A stretch of 64,000 nucleotides of DNA, from contig NC_058338.1 of NCBI RefSeq assembly GCF_905475395.1, positions 94,907,435 to 94,971,434 of the forward strand. Direction: 5' to 3'. Shown in pieces: positions 45,501 to 60,500 of the stretch; within the stretch, counting starts at the first letter, position 1; every line of letters begins with the position of its first letter. Below the pieces are notes generated by a model. The model searched no databases, was not told the origin of the DNA, and was given only the letters and a program-made list of their open reading frames with translations. The translations under genes were made by a program, and so were the position numbers. The DNA is from Chrysoperla carnea. Its lineage: Eukaryota > Arthropoda > Insecta > Neuroptera > Chrysopidae.

Positions 45501-48500
45501 TTTTGTATACATGTATGTATTTAAAATTTAAAGTTACTCAACGAAGCGAGTGAATAACTACTAGTTTTTATGTATGAATGCGGAGTTTAGCTTTATGAAA
45601 TCAATAAATGCACTAACTTTATTAATTTTAAAAAGATTGAAATTAATTTATGAAAATTATGCTTATTTAATGCAAACTAAATTAAAAATGAATACATAAT
45701 AATTATTACAATAGTTTTTTAATTATGTAATACTTATAACTTATGTATTAATTAATTTTATTTTAAAATCGCATAATACACTTTAGTATGAAATGCTTTT
45801 TAATTATGAGAATTCTTAATTTGTGAAGTGAAAGAATTATATTTTTTGTACCAACAAGATTTATGTGCTTATGTAAATCAGAATAATTAGATTTAGCACT
45901 TGTTCTATTTTTATTTTTTTTTTTTTGAGGGGATTAACAAGTATGCCGCCCCGCAGGTATGCGTCATTGTATTTTTTATTTTATTAAAAAGATGGTTTTA
46001 TAGAGAAACCACTAGCCTTAAAAATGAGAAAATGAGTGTATACTCATAAAATTTGATCTTATGGAGGTTCATTCGCTGCCAATGCTAATTAAAAAATTTG
46101 GAAAACGGTTGATCCTGCAGGTCATCCCTGTAACTTCCCGCTAAGTATTGACTCATATCTTCTCAAAAATTTCATAGACGTTTGATAAAACACTATTTTT
46201 TAAATTTTCAAATCGCGATAACTTTAGAATGAATAAACCGATTTTCACGCGGTTGGTGACATTCGACGCAGTTTTTGAAGCTTCATGAAGAATCTTTAAG
46301 TTTCAATTGATAGAACAAAAAATTTTGAGGTTATTCCGAAAAAACGCCTTTTTGGGTTTTCTTTCGTCAACGATAACTCACGAACGAATCAACCGATTTT
46401 GACCGGACTGGTGGTGATCGACGTGGTTTTTTGATGTTGAGAGCTGATTAGTTTTTGGAATTGATCGATACAGCCGTTTAAAAGTTATTAAAAAAAACCA
46501 CTTAAAAAAAGCAATTCTCGAAATCTATCGGTTCGAATCGGTCCAAATAGGCCTCAAAATCTAAGTTTGGTCAAGTCCTTTCGAATGGCACCAACCGCGA
46601 TCAAATCGGACAAGCCGTTCAAAAGTTATGAGAGGTTTACATACATCCACACACACACACACACACACACACACATCCACACACACACACACACTCATAC
46701 ATACATACAGCCATACAGACACTCTCGCGGAAGTAGTCAGGGAAGCTTCCTGACACCTTAAAACGTCGAGATCTGATGAAAACTCGATTTTGGCAAAACG
46801 GGGTGAAAACAATAACTTCCCTATTTTCTTAGCGGGAAGTTAAAAACTTGTGATTGAAATATGGTGAAATTAGTTAAAATGAATTTAATTAATTAGATTA
46901 TTTTATATTTTCACTTGCAAACATCATTCAATAATCACGTAATCAAACTATTTTTAATTAGCTAGTGCATTTAAAAAATAAAATATAAAATTACTAGAGT
47001 GATACCCACCCGCTTCGCTGGATCTAAAAGTAAAAATTAATAAAGATTGCTCCCGCTTATCCCTTTTCTATAACACTCGAAATAATGGCAAGGATTGTTT
47101 TACACAGGTAAAATATATGTATGGTTTTCTATTTTTTTAAATGTATAATAGTCGTATTATTGATTGAGTATATCAGAGAAGATGGCTTTGAAATATTTTA
47201 TATTGACTATTTTTACAGAAATCTATAATTTATGGTAAATGCCAAATTAAATTAAATTTTTTTATTTATTTTTTAATATGTCTTTATAAATTATAGTTCA
47301 TGTGTTATTCTGATATATCCTGTACAGTTTCATTAAAAACAATTCGCTAGTTTAAGCGTGAAAGCGTAACAAACAAACAAACATGCTTACTTTCGCATTT
47401 ATAATATATAGAGATGTAGAGGTTATGATTTACAAAGTTAAAGAATATTTAACGCGCGTGAGCAAGTCTTTATCACGCTCTTAAATATTTTCGAACGCTT
47501 TACACGAGTGATGCCGGATTATATAAAAAAAAATCTATAAACTAATATATTTTTATAGAAATTTATTTTCGTTTTGTTAAAAAGCGGAAGTAAAAAAAAA
47601 AAACATATATGTATAAAATGAGTGTAACAATTCAAGGTAAATGATTTGATATTTTTATATTTGTACAAAAATAGAGATTTTATTTTTACGCTTTTCAATG
47701 TGAATTCCTCTCTTGATTTTATTATAATTTTATTTCAATGATTGAATGATTTCTGTGATGTGACACACACACACGGACTAAACTGACAGACTTTTGACGG
47801 TCAATTAAAACGAAACAATATATATTATCATGATTTTATTTTTTCCTGTTTCACCCATAAATAGATATAAAATAATAAATAATTTTTAATGAAAAAATAA
47901 AAATAAAAATACAATTAAAAAAAATTGAAAAATTATGATTATTTTTTAATAATTTGTGAAAACTGCTGTTAAGTGGGTTAATTTTTGGAGGGTTCGATAT
48001 GTAATTGCAACAAGAAAGAAAAGGGTAAACATTTATTTAAAAAATTTATTCAGTTTGCGATTAAAAGTTTCAAACAAAAGTTGCTTGTTTTAGAAAACAA
48101 AAACTTCTTTCTTTTTGACTTTTATCATATTTTATAGCCAGAGACGGATTAACCATTAGGAAGAGTAGTCAACTGTTGTCAATCTTTAGTCACGAGACGA
48201 CAGACTTGCTGATGCGTTTTGAACATGCGTCAAATATTTCGCTAGTTTAATATTCTTAAACTTTATTAATCATAACCTCTACATAATTTTATATAAATTT
48301 ATTTTTGAATGCACGAGATAATTAAAAATACTTTGATTACATTATTATTGAATGATGTTTGAAAGTGAAAATATATTTTATAATTTACTGAGTACAACTT
48401 ATATTAAACTGAGGAAGTACATGAAAATTTCCGAAGTTAATATTTTTTTACTTACACCTTTACTCTCGTGATAAGAGAAATTCTCACAGTTTCAGAAGGA

Positions 48501-51500
48501 TTTCAAAAAAAATTTTTTAATAGGTTAAACAAATCCGAAAAATTTATATTTCGAAAATAGATACATTTTACGAAAAATAGAAAGAGTTTCAACCACATAT
48601 ACCAATTGAAATACTTAAAACGGGCTAATGAACATGTCACTCCAGTGATCTATCATCTTTAATTAATTATTTTAAGACGTATAAAATCGCTTATATATAG
48701 CAATTAATTATATTGGCCCTGAAATTTATATAGTTTGTATTCAAACCTCATAATCAAATTTAACTTTATAAAAATAATAATTAATTTTAATTTGAAAATA
48801 TGTATATCCTTTTGTTAGACACTCGCTAATCTTTAAAAATTACGCACTAAAATTATATTAATCCTCTTTAAATTTAACAATATACCTTACCTTGGTGTTT
48901 GTCCAGGTGTTTGAATGTTATCTTATTAGATAAATTCACACGATTTTGTAAATATATTTAGGGCAATTTACGTTTTATAATTATTTATAATAAATATAAA
49001 CAAAGAAACATGCGCCTTTGTTTATAAACAGACGAATTAAATTTAATAATATTAAACGGGGAGCCCGTCACAGTAAAACTGCACTTAACGGATTTCGAAA
49101 TTTCGCATCTGAATTAATACTATTTATCGATAGGTACAATATGGACTAGGTGTGCCAGAGTTTATCCTGGCAGAAATATTTTTAATAATTACAAGTATTT
49201 TGCACTTTCATGGAAATTAATTTGTAAGAGATAATTTTATTGCAAATTTTATCTATTTTCAGAAAAATTTGGTGTGACTGTTCTTATCGTGACAGAAAGG
49301 TTTGTCACACCGGTTTTTAATATACAAAGCAGGGTTCGAAAATATCCGATATATATCAAAATTTTGATTTTTTAAAAAAACTAAAATGTTTTAAAGGTTT
49401 TATTTACTTAGGCACTTCAAATCAGACAAATGAAACCAAAACATAAAATATTCTTCTAGATCAGGCAAAATCAATTACAAATAATAAAATTTTTATAAAT
49501 AAAAATCAACTTTAAAACAAAATACAATTTTATAAATTGTTATCAGTCAATGGTCATGTCTACACTTAGGCAACAAAAAAATAAACATTACAATTAATAA
49601 CTTTAGAGTATAATCAGTCTTTTAATTATCAAATCAGTCATCAGTCATTCGTAATAAACTGTTAATTATCAAATAAAAAATTAAAAAATGTCGTTTCATA
49701 ATTGTGCTTGGTTTGACTGCAAGGAAGATAAAGCTAGATCATCTTCCTATTCTGAATCTTACTTAAACTTACTCTTTAGTAACGAACTTTTTCTGACACG
49801 ACACGATTTGAGCTTAGTATTAGTAGGTTTTAACTCTACTCCAATGCCATCAAAATTTGGGAAGTAGAAATACGGTAACAAACGCCAAAAATTACTAAAT
49901 AATATTAAATTTTTTTAAATCATTTTTGTATTGATATATATCATAAAAATTCACGTGATATATATCATGATATATACCGGATATATATCATGATATATAT
50001 CCATTGATATATATCATGATATATATCCATTGATATATATCCTCGAACCCTGATACAAAGTCAATAAAATTTTACCCTTATAGCAGAATTAATTTTTTTT
50101 TTTAAATTTGTTCGTTTTGAGTCCTACTTTCGAAATATCTCGATATGACAGCTCAAAACTTGTCCAAAATATCTGTCACCACAGTAAAAAATTAAAAAAA
50201 TCCAGGCAAAAAATATTTCTACCAGAATTAATCTTGGCACACCTAATCCATATTATACCTATCGTTAAATAACATTGATTCATGTGCGAAATTTCGAAAG
50301 TCGTGTAAGTGCAGTTTTAGTGTCACAGGCTCCATGCCTATTAAGGCCGTTGTACAATTGAAGACTTTATGATATTGGTATAGAGAAGATAAGAGATATT
50401 ATAGACTAAAAATACAGTGAAATTCGCTTATAGTGACAAAGATGTTTGATTTTTGTTTACGGATTGAAATATATGTTTTTTTTTTTTTTATTAAGTATTC
50501 TGTTATAAATCATAAACAAATAATGAAAGTAAAAATTGTACAAAAAAAACTTCTTGAATTGAATATGCGTGTGTGATTATTACTTGCTTATAATTATTAC
50601 ATTTTTTTATTTTTTTTTATTTTAAAAGACGCCATTTATAAGTAATAATTTACAGGATGTCCAGATATAGCAAAGCATATCACTTCCTATAATTTTAAAG
50701 AAAATGTCTGTCTTTCAATGTTCTCATAATTGTTCAATTTACTTCTCTGATGGATTGCAAAAATAATTTCTAAGATTCTTTTTAAAATACAACTCAAAAT
50801 ACAACTATTTTGCAATTCAAAGTGACGGTAGTGCCAGTCACGTTTTGTTCTGTAGTATCAGCAAAGATTTATTTTCCTACTTTTGATTCTGAATTACTAA
50901 GGTTTTTTATTTTCTTATTTTCCAATAATTTGACCCCAGATACAATTTAAAATAATAAATTTTGCATAAAAGAAGATTTTCGAAGTTTAAAAACACTCTC
51001 GAACGCAACTTACTCTAGCATGTAATGTCAGTCACATTTACATTTTCTAAAATAAATCATTTTTTACTACAGAGAGATAAATGTAGAATCAACCAAACAA
51101 ATTATACTTAAACTTAAACCGTTATCATAGTATTCAAAATATAACGGAAAATAAAACGTATTTTGGGTCAAATGTAGTGTCAGTCACATATGGAATCACC
51201 CATGTCTCGCACGTAACCGAATATAAATGAATATTATATAAATTCGCCGGTGTTTCAGCTAATAGCCATACAATAAAATATGAAACGTAATTCCTTTTAC
51301 ACCCTGTACCCATACTTTTAAATTAATATAAAAATTATTATAATACTATTATTTACAATATTAATGATGAAATAAAGCCTCATTTTTTTTTTGTAAATTT
51401 ATGTCATTTCAAAATTTTTGTGGATTTATTTTATAGCCTATAATTAATTATAATTGATATATAACTGATTATACGTAAATGTTATGTATATTGCCTATAT

Positions 51501-54500
51501 TAAATACATTGAATATTAATTCATCATGATGGGAGTGATTTTCTTTATTAAAAAACGTGATATTCATTGTAAAAAGGACATATATATATAAAGTAAAGGT
51601 TTTTTATAAAATATTGTTTCAATATAAAAATATTAATACGTATCCAAAGGAGGGTAATCGAGTAAATCGCCTCCTAAAAGTGTAACTTTTTTTTAAGTAC
51701 CTAAATAATTCACACCAAAAGAGAAAAAAGTTCTTCTTTACTAAGATAATTATGATCTTTTCAATAAATTTGCAAAAAAAAAAAAGTAATTAACTGTGAT
51801 CCTCCATACTAACTTAAGGATGTACGAGCGTCAGGGTAATTTTAGATAAATGGCTTGATCTTTTTTTTATATAAACTTGGATTTAGTCTAAATCAATTCT
51901 GAAAATTTTAGGGGAATTTCTTCGGTTATTTAAATGAATAACTGACTTCAAAAGTCAACATATTTAACATTGGTTTTAATGGAAAACGGTAGATGGATGA
52001 AATGTTTTCATAGATTTCTCCAAAAAAAAGTTGGTGGAAATTAAAAAAAGAAAATTATTTAAAGATAAAACCTTAAGGATGTATGAGCATGACAACAATG
52101 TTTGATTTAAAGGCTCAAAATTTGTTTGTAGGTAGTCTTTTACTCAAAGAATATGTGGTTAAAATTTCAGCTTAGGTATCCGTGCAAATTTTTAAGAAAA
52201 AAGTCATTAAAAATCGATATAAAATACATTGGCTCTTATGGAGGAATCTCAAAAAACGACATATTTTGGAAGTTTTTGATAATTTTCATTTGGAATGAAT
52301 GAAAACAAATTTTAAAAAAAACTTTTTAATAGAAAGTAAACATATAAGCAATGAATTAGAAAAGAAAAAAACTAAGTGTCACCGTCCATATAAGGGATGT
52401 AAGAGCAGGATAGATTAAGGGTTGAAATTATTTTTATCTTATTTTCAACTTTGATGATGAATTTTGTTATAACTTCATGAATGTAGACGAAAAATAAGAA
52501 TAAAATTTTTCGATATGTGTCTTGGTTTTCGAAATATCGAAAGCTAAATAATTAAACAAAATTTTCAATTTTCGATATTTTGAAAATTAATCCAGATATC
52601 GAAAAATTTTATTCTTACTTTTCGTCTTATATCGTCAAGTAATAATATAAATTTATCATCAAAATTGAAAATATCTATTTTTAAATTTGTGCCCCCACTA
52701 CCATGCTCATACATCCTTAAGGAATTAATGAAAACAAACAAAACCCGTTGTGCCCGACTAATTAAGGATGTATGTTTAATGGTGAATTCTGTTATAACTT
52801 GACAATATAAGCGAAAAGTAAGAATACAATTTTTCGATTTCTGGATACATTCTTGAAGTTATAACAAAATCCACCATAAAAATTGAAAATAAGCTACAAA
52901 TAATTTCAACCACAAGTCTAAACTTACCTTGGCGCTCGTACTACCTTAATTCAGTATGGAAAGAAATATCCGAAATACAGATAAACTTTGGCAAATCGTT
53001 TCCATATATCTCTTACATTATTATTAAAGGCTTTGCGACTAAAATAATTTTTTGTAGATCCGCGCATGTAAAAGATCCAATTTGAGTACGTATATATCGT
53101 ATATATTGTTTGTTGTATTATAATGACCTTTTAATACCAAATATGGCGTTGTTAAGGTAAACCAGATGTTTAATAATATTGCTGTTTTAAGTATAAAATA
53201 ATTTTCGTTGAGTCACCACTCATTGCATTCGATTCACTTGTCCTATGTTCGTTCATTTGTTTTACTTTGCTTAATGTCGTCATAAATAACAATCGTGTAT
53301 TGCAAAATGTTTCAGAGGTAAAATTCTTTGAAAATATACTAACTGGAAATGGCAACAGAGTGAGAACCACCTCTCCAAGATGATTGACAAGGATAAGAAA
53401 TTCAACAGTATGCCATTTAATAAATACTAGCAGCCAAAAACGGCGTTACTCGGGTTAAAATACATTTATTCTATTCTATTAGCTTTTTCTTAGAAAATCG
53501 TTAAATTTAATAAAATTTATAGCCAGACAGAATATTTTAGTATAAATAACTTACTTTTAACAATAAAACCTTTTAAAAAACACTAAACTTGGTTGAAATT
53601 AAAAGATTTAAATTTCAGAAGAAGGTCCACAAAGTTCATGTTCGGTTCTGGCTTGATAGTTCTACTGGTTGTCGAGAGATGGTACTAACAGCTCTCGGCG
53701 GTCAGTTTAAAGTTGATCATGATTATAGATGTCGGTTTAAATAAACTTTCTAGATCATTTCTAGAACTTAACAGTAAATATTGAAGTAGCTGATGTCCGT
53801 CAATACAATCATGCGCATTGAATACCATACTCTGTTATTGTGTTTCTCTGTCAGAATATTTTAGTGTTGTCTTTGTTAATCTTCTCTGTGATGCAAAAAT
53901 GTACAAACTTGGTACACATTGGGCCTATCTAGTAATAGATGATCTAAGGGTAAAAAAAACTCGTCAGCAACCGCGTTCTGCACTTGTCAAATATTCTTTA
54001 ACATTGTAAATCGTAACCTCTACATAATTTTATATAAATTTATTTTTTAATGCACTAGCTAATTAAAAATAGTTTGATTAATTTGACTAATTTCATGATA
54101 TTTCTATCACAAGTTTCTTTAATTTAATGAGTACGACTTATATTAAACAATCGAAAGTACATGAACAAGCCCGACAATTTTCTAAGTTAATATTTTTGCT
54201 TACACCTTACAATTGTGATGAGAGAAATTCTTACAATTTTTAAAGGATTTGAAAAAAATATATTTCCAAAAACTGTTGATCGATTGAAAAAATCTGAATA
54301 AAGATAAAAAAAAAAAGTTTAAACCTCATATACCATTCCAAAAATAAAAGTTATATAAGTTTTAAATCGAGCATGAGCAAAATGCTTATTAACGCGAGTA
54401 CTGACGGGTTAAAAATACTTTTTTATTCGTGGCAGACAGAGGCCCTCAACCCCTTAAAATGGGTTTTCCCAGTAGCAATGATTGTCTGCTCCGGAAGTCA

Positions 54501-57500
54501 TCTTAGGCAGGTAACAAATTCTCCGTGCCGGTGATCAATCGTGACTATTCGTGTTTAATCCAACTTTATAAAGTTAAACAGTATCAGATATTATTTTTAA
54601 AAGAATTTCCGATAAAAATAAAACACATATTTTTTTATTGTGTGTAGAACTGCAATAGATATTTAAAATAAAATAAATTCTCTCGTAACAACAAGAAACA
54701 AGATGTCCGTTGCTTCCTCAATGAAATTCAGTGTATTTTTTATACAATTAAGTAATACCTGCTTAAGTATAATATAATTTTTGCATTTCTAATTCATTAA
54801 AGCATATTATTTATTCAGATTGAAAGTAAGAGTGTTTTTTGTTACTACTTCTTGTATTTTTATTATAAATTAATAATTTGAATTGATTAAAATTACTTTA
54901 TAAAAGGAAAGTAAAGAATTATGTATACCTTGCTTGTTGTAGTCAGTTCGTAATAACTACGGAACTATATTATTTTGTTGTTTACGCTTCTTTAATTAGC
55001 CACGATTCACAATTTTTATACCATGTATATATGAAATATATCATCGTATATTAAGTTTAGTCCCAAGTTTGTAACGCTTAAAAATATTGGAAAAATATTT
55101 ATGAAATTGATCGTTTTGAAAACGGCTATAGATATCGAAATTGTTCACTCTACATTTTTTTCAGGAAAAGAATTTTCCAATAACTTTTGTTTGAAATTTT
55201 TTTTTATAAAATCAATTAGTTTCAAGATATTATTAATTAGCATACAAATATATTTTTGACCGTTTTTCCCGATTTTTGGGAAGATGGCTGAAGATATCAA
55301 AATTTTTGATCCCACATTTTTTTTATTGAATAAAATTTCCGACAATTTTTGTTTGAAACTATTTTTCATAAAGTTGATATTTTAAAGGTGCATATCTCTT
55401 ACCATTTAGAATCTAAATTATCTATTATAGAAACTCGAAGAACTAATGTCCAATCTTATGTTAGAATACATGATGTCCCCCAGTCAAACTCTGTTACTTT
55501 TGTTTAAGTTATTTTTAACCGACTTCAAACCAAAAAAAAGGAGGTTCTCAATTCGACTGTATTTTTTATTTATTTTTTTTTTATGTTTGTTACCTCAGAA
55601 CTTCTGAGTGAACCGATTTTGATGATTCTATTTGAAAGCTGGTGCTTCACGTGTGGTCCCATTTCATTTTGGTCTAGTTCTGATAACCACATCCATGAGA
55701 AAACCATAATAGACTTAAATTTGCATTCATTATGCACGACAAGAGGACGAATAACTCAATATTACGTCAATCGATTTCGATGATTCTTTTTTAGTGACAA
55801 ATTAGTTAGTACACTTCAGATTCACTAAAAATCACGAAATAAAAAAAACTTTTGGCTAAAAGCTCGTTTTGTAGTTAACCAATCAAAATAAAAAAAACTT
55901 TTAACAAAAAGAAAACCGACTTCAAAAGAAAAACTTTTCCAAAACAAATTAATATGCACTAAAAAGTAAAAAAATAACGATAATATAATGTAGTTAAAAT
56001 TATTGTTTTTTTTTTGGAGTCGGTGTCAGCCAAGCTAATGTAGAAAACTGTTCTGTCAGAGCTGTTTCCTTGGCTGACACCGACTCCAAAAAAAACAATA
56101 ATTTTAACTGTATTATATTATCGTTATTTTTTTACTTTTTAGTGCATATTAATTTGTTTTAGAAAAGTTTTTCTTTTGAAGTCGGTTTTGTTTTTGTTAA
56201 AAGTTTTTTTTATTTTGATTGGTTAACTACAAAACGAGCTTTTTAGCCATTAAAGATTAGAAATGACACACGCAGTCTATCTAGTCTTTTTTTTTATGTA
56301 AAAACGGAATAATCTTTAAAATATTATTTTTATTTATATCGAAATTTCGTTTAAAACTATTAAAAATTGGAGCATTTAAAATAAATTTAATTATTTCCTA
56401 TTTACTTGATTGCCGGGTGTATACACTTAGTACTTACACACATACCTTCATATTCTATTTACAGAATACAAGGCGCAATCTATTTTTAAATCTAAGAAAC
56501 GACGAACTAACGTTTTATCCCCCCATTTAATACAGAAATATAAAACACACATGTTTTCATTATTAGATTAGAGATAGTGAATGAAATATTTAAAAAAAAA
56601 TCTTTATATTTATCAAATATTATAACCAAAGTGTCTCTTATTTATTAAAAAATTTATTTAAATATGGCTTCTGCGGTTACTCGAGTTATTCATAGATGTG
56701 AAGATGCCCAAGAAACTGAAAAATTAGGTAATATTGTTTTATTGAACGATTTATATTTTTTAATTCAATAACTCTTATATAATAAAACCAAGCTATCATA
56801 AATAAGCCTGACTAGGACCTTTACCTGCCGTAACCCTGTACCCGTGGCTAAAAGCAACAAACAACAACAAATTTCGTAGAAAAGTTGTGGAAAAAAATCA
56901 AAAGTTCTTAAATTAATATTAGGAGAACCGTGTATTAACAAATTGTAATCTATAAATATATAGGAGACTTTCTATAGATATAGATAGATAGATAGATAGT
57001 CACTCATCACGATATCTCTGGAACTATAAGACCTAGAGACTTGAAATTTGGCAGGAATATTCCTTTTGCCAAGTAGAGGTCAGCTAAGAACGGATTTTAC
57101 GAAATTCCACCCACAAGGGGGGTTGCGGGGGTGTTCATGAATAAAAAATTCATATTTTTCAATTATGGCTTTTAATAGTTCAAAACTTGGTCAGAATGTT
57201 TTAAATTACATTTAGAAATTTTTTTAACCTTCGGAGGGTAGAAAGGTGTAGCGAGAAAGTGGGAAGGAAATATCGAATATTTACAAATATACCTAAGTGG
57301 GGTATCAAATAAAAGAGCATGACGTGTACATTACAAAACTGTTATCCAACGCAAGGAAATGTGGAGGGAGGGGTGCAAGTGGGGATGTTGCCCAGCAAAG
57401 CGGGCGGGTAACAGCTAGTTATGTATACATCTAGAATATTAGGATCTGTAATAACTAATAAGTTTCCCTAATAAACTTATTATTTAAATTTATGATATTT

Positions 57501-60500
57501 TTTCATTCAAATTATTTGTCTAACGTGTTTTGTCTTAAGCGGTACATTTTTAGACCGTTAGTATATTTTCGCACGGATCTAATAATTATAGTAGGGATGT
57601 AGTATAAAGTCCTACTTTAGACGAGGGGGTGTATCACTCAGGGGGGAAGCAATGTGTCTACTTTTGATTGGCTACAGCTCTCATTTGCGGGAAATTCAAA
57701 TAGAACGATAATACTTCGTGTGTTTTAGATTTTAATTTTCAATATCCATGGTTTTAGATTGCCTCAAGCAATATGCCTGCTTTTGATTGGCTGCGGCTGT
57801 TCGCACTCTCAATTGCTGGAAAATTTAGATGGGTAATGAATTCTGCGTATGTTGAAGATTGGTCATTAGATCAAAATTTAAGATAATTAGGTTCAAGACG
57901 ATTATATATGTCTAACTTCAACAACTCTCTTGTGCGAGGTCTACGAAGTTTAGGTTGTATGACATCTATATACAGAGTATCCAAAAAATACAAATTAGTA
58001 GGAGAACTAATCAGGATATTATAAAACATATATTAGCCTGATCGAGAAAACTATTTTTTTACATCAGAAATTTAAAGAAACTAGGGTCTTTATTATTTTT
58101 AAATTGTAAACTCTTTTGAGTTTTTTTGACTTTTTAAAACTTTAACAAAATACGCCAAAACTAGTTGCGACCTTTTACTTTTCAATTGTTATAAACAAAT
58201 TAAGGGTAAAAAATTAACAATTTTTTTTTCTGCTCAACAAAAGGTCGTAATCATATTTTATTTTTATCAAAATGCTGTGTTGTTCATAGAATACACAATT
58301 TTGTTTTGTTTTGTTTTGTTTTTTTTTTATGTCTCACGTATTTTGCAATTGTTTAAACAAATTAACTAATTTGTTTATAAGGGATTTGCGACTTTCTATG
58401 GTACTTTTAGAATTTCCCACTCAACATAAGGATTAATTAAAAACTAGCAATATATTAATAATATCCCGACTTCTTAGCTGTATGCATACTTTTGGAACAC
58501 CCGATATTTGTTAAACTAGAAATATTACTTACATTCGAAAATTTTATCAAATGAGCATCATTCATCGTTTTATATTAAACATATACAAACAGATGTCAGC
58601 ACTTTTTATTTATTATACCTTGCATATATGTAATATGCAAGGTATACTAAGTTTAGTACCAAGTTTGTAATGCTTAAAAATGTTGATATTACCAACAAAA
58701 TTTTGGTATAGGTGTTCATAAAATTACCTAATTAATCCATTTCCGGTTGTCCGTCCGTCTGTGAGCACGATAACTCAAAAACTAAAAAAGATATCAAGCT
58801 GAAATTACAGCTTACTCAGGACGTAAAAAATGAAGTCGAGTTCGTAAATGAGCAACATAGGTCTCAATTGGGTCTTGACCTATGGGTACGTAGGACCCAT
58901 CTTGTAAACCGATAGAGATAGAACATAAGTTTAAATACAAAAAATGTTCCTTATAAAAAAATAAACAACTATTGTTTGAAAGATTTTTTCGTAAACATTA
59001 CTGTTTGTTTTCACTTATTTTTTCCATAATTTTATTAAGATTGTGACTTATTATTATTAAATAAATTTTAAAAAATGTTTAGGATTTCTTCAATAAGATA
59101 GATCATTATGTATTAGTTTTTAGAATTATTGTATCACCATTAATATTCTAAAAAAATGCATACATTATTTTATTTGAGAAAATTCTGAAATTCGACTTTG
59201 TTATCGTATTATTACGAAAATTTTTATAATTAAATCTCACAATCTAGTTATAGTCTAAGATCCCAATTAGGATCGACCTTCACCCATCTGTTTACCGGAT
59301 GAAAGTTATTTTTTATGAAATATAAAATGTTAACAAATATCCCTGCAATGGGTTGCCTATAAAAATGTGGTCCAGACTACTTTTAGTGAAAATATCAAGA
59401 GTAAAATTTTTAGACATTTTTCACTGACTTGCATATCTTACGAATTTTGATCTACTCGAAAGTAAAAGCCATAAAGAATATGCAGCAGCTATGTTGTTTG
59501 CCTTTTTTCGTTCACTATTATCGCATTTATACAAGTTGAAAATAGTAATTACGTGCATCTGTTAATTCATTGACTCGCATGTCTAAATAAAGATAATTTT
59601 GTTACAATTACGGTGGCATATGATTGGCCACAAAATATTGGTCAAAAATAATGTTTACAAGCTTTCCAAATTTTGATATTTATATTAAAAATGGTCTGGA
59701 CCATATTTTTTAAGGCAACCCGTTACAGGAATATTTGTTAATATTTACATTTCATAAAAAATAACTTTCATTCGGTAAACAGATGGGTGAAGGTCGACCC
59801 TAATTCAGATCTTGTACTATTATAGATTTTAAACTTTCGTTTGTTTGTGGGCGGCCGGCCAATTACGAAAACGAACATCAACCAACAACGGAACTAATCA
59901 GGCAATTTTAGCTCCAAGCTTTTTCATATTGTGTTTACCTCGGACGTTAAAGGATACCTGGTAACATCAAAATTTGTTTATTATTAACATATAATTTTGG
60001 ATTTCATTTATAGGCCGCAAGAAATTAATCTCGCAGCCATTTCTCGATAAAATAATAAGAGTAATATTATTTGTATGAACAAATATTATACTCAAAATCG
60101 GTATGTAAGACGTATTTAAAGTAAGAACTTCAACATACCGTTTGTGAGAGTAACAAAAAATACACAACTAAATAAAATGAGACAGAAACTACAAGCGAAA
60201 TACCATTTGGTTGGTGGCGCCTTACCACGGGTTAGATATAAACTACTAAACTTTTCAGTGTTTATTTTAAAAATAAAATAACATCTGTACATTTTAAATT
60301 GAAACTAACATGATATGATTAATAATATTAAGACAACTTATTCAGTAAAATATAGTTTATAAAAACCTAAAAAAATATCAACCTAATTTAATAAATAAAT
60401 ATAGGAGAGTGATGAATTTTAAAAATTTATCATTAAAAAAAATACAAAGTTCTTGACATAGTATTACTTAACCCCCTTTAGCTTTAGTGTAGAAAACGAA

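Noticed and set aside
46561..46812. Protein frames over the (CA)n tract
   Set aside because: Microsatellite translation (Thr/His or Val/Cys repeats) within a dispersed repeat.
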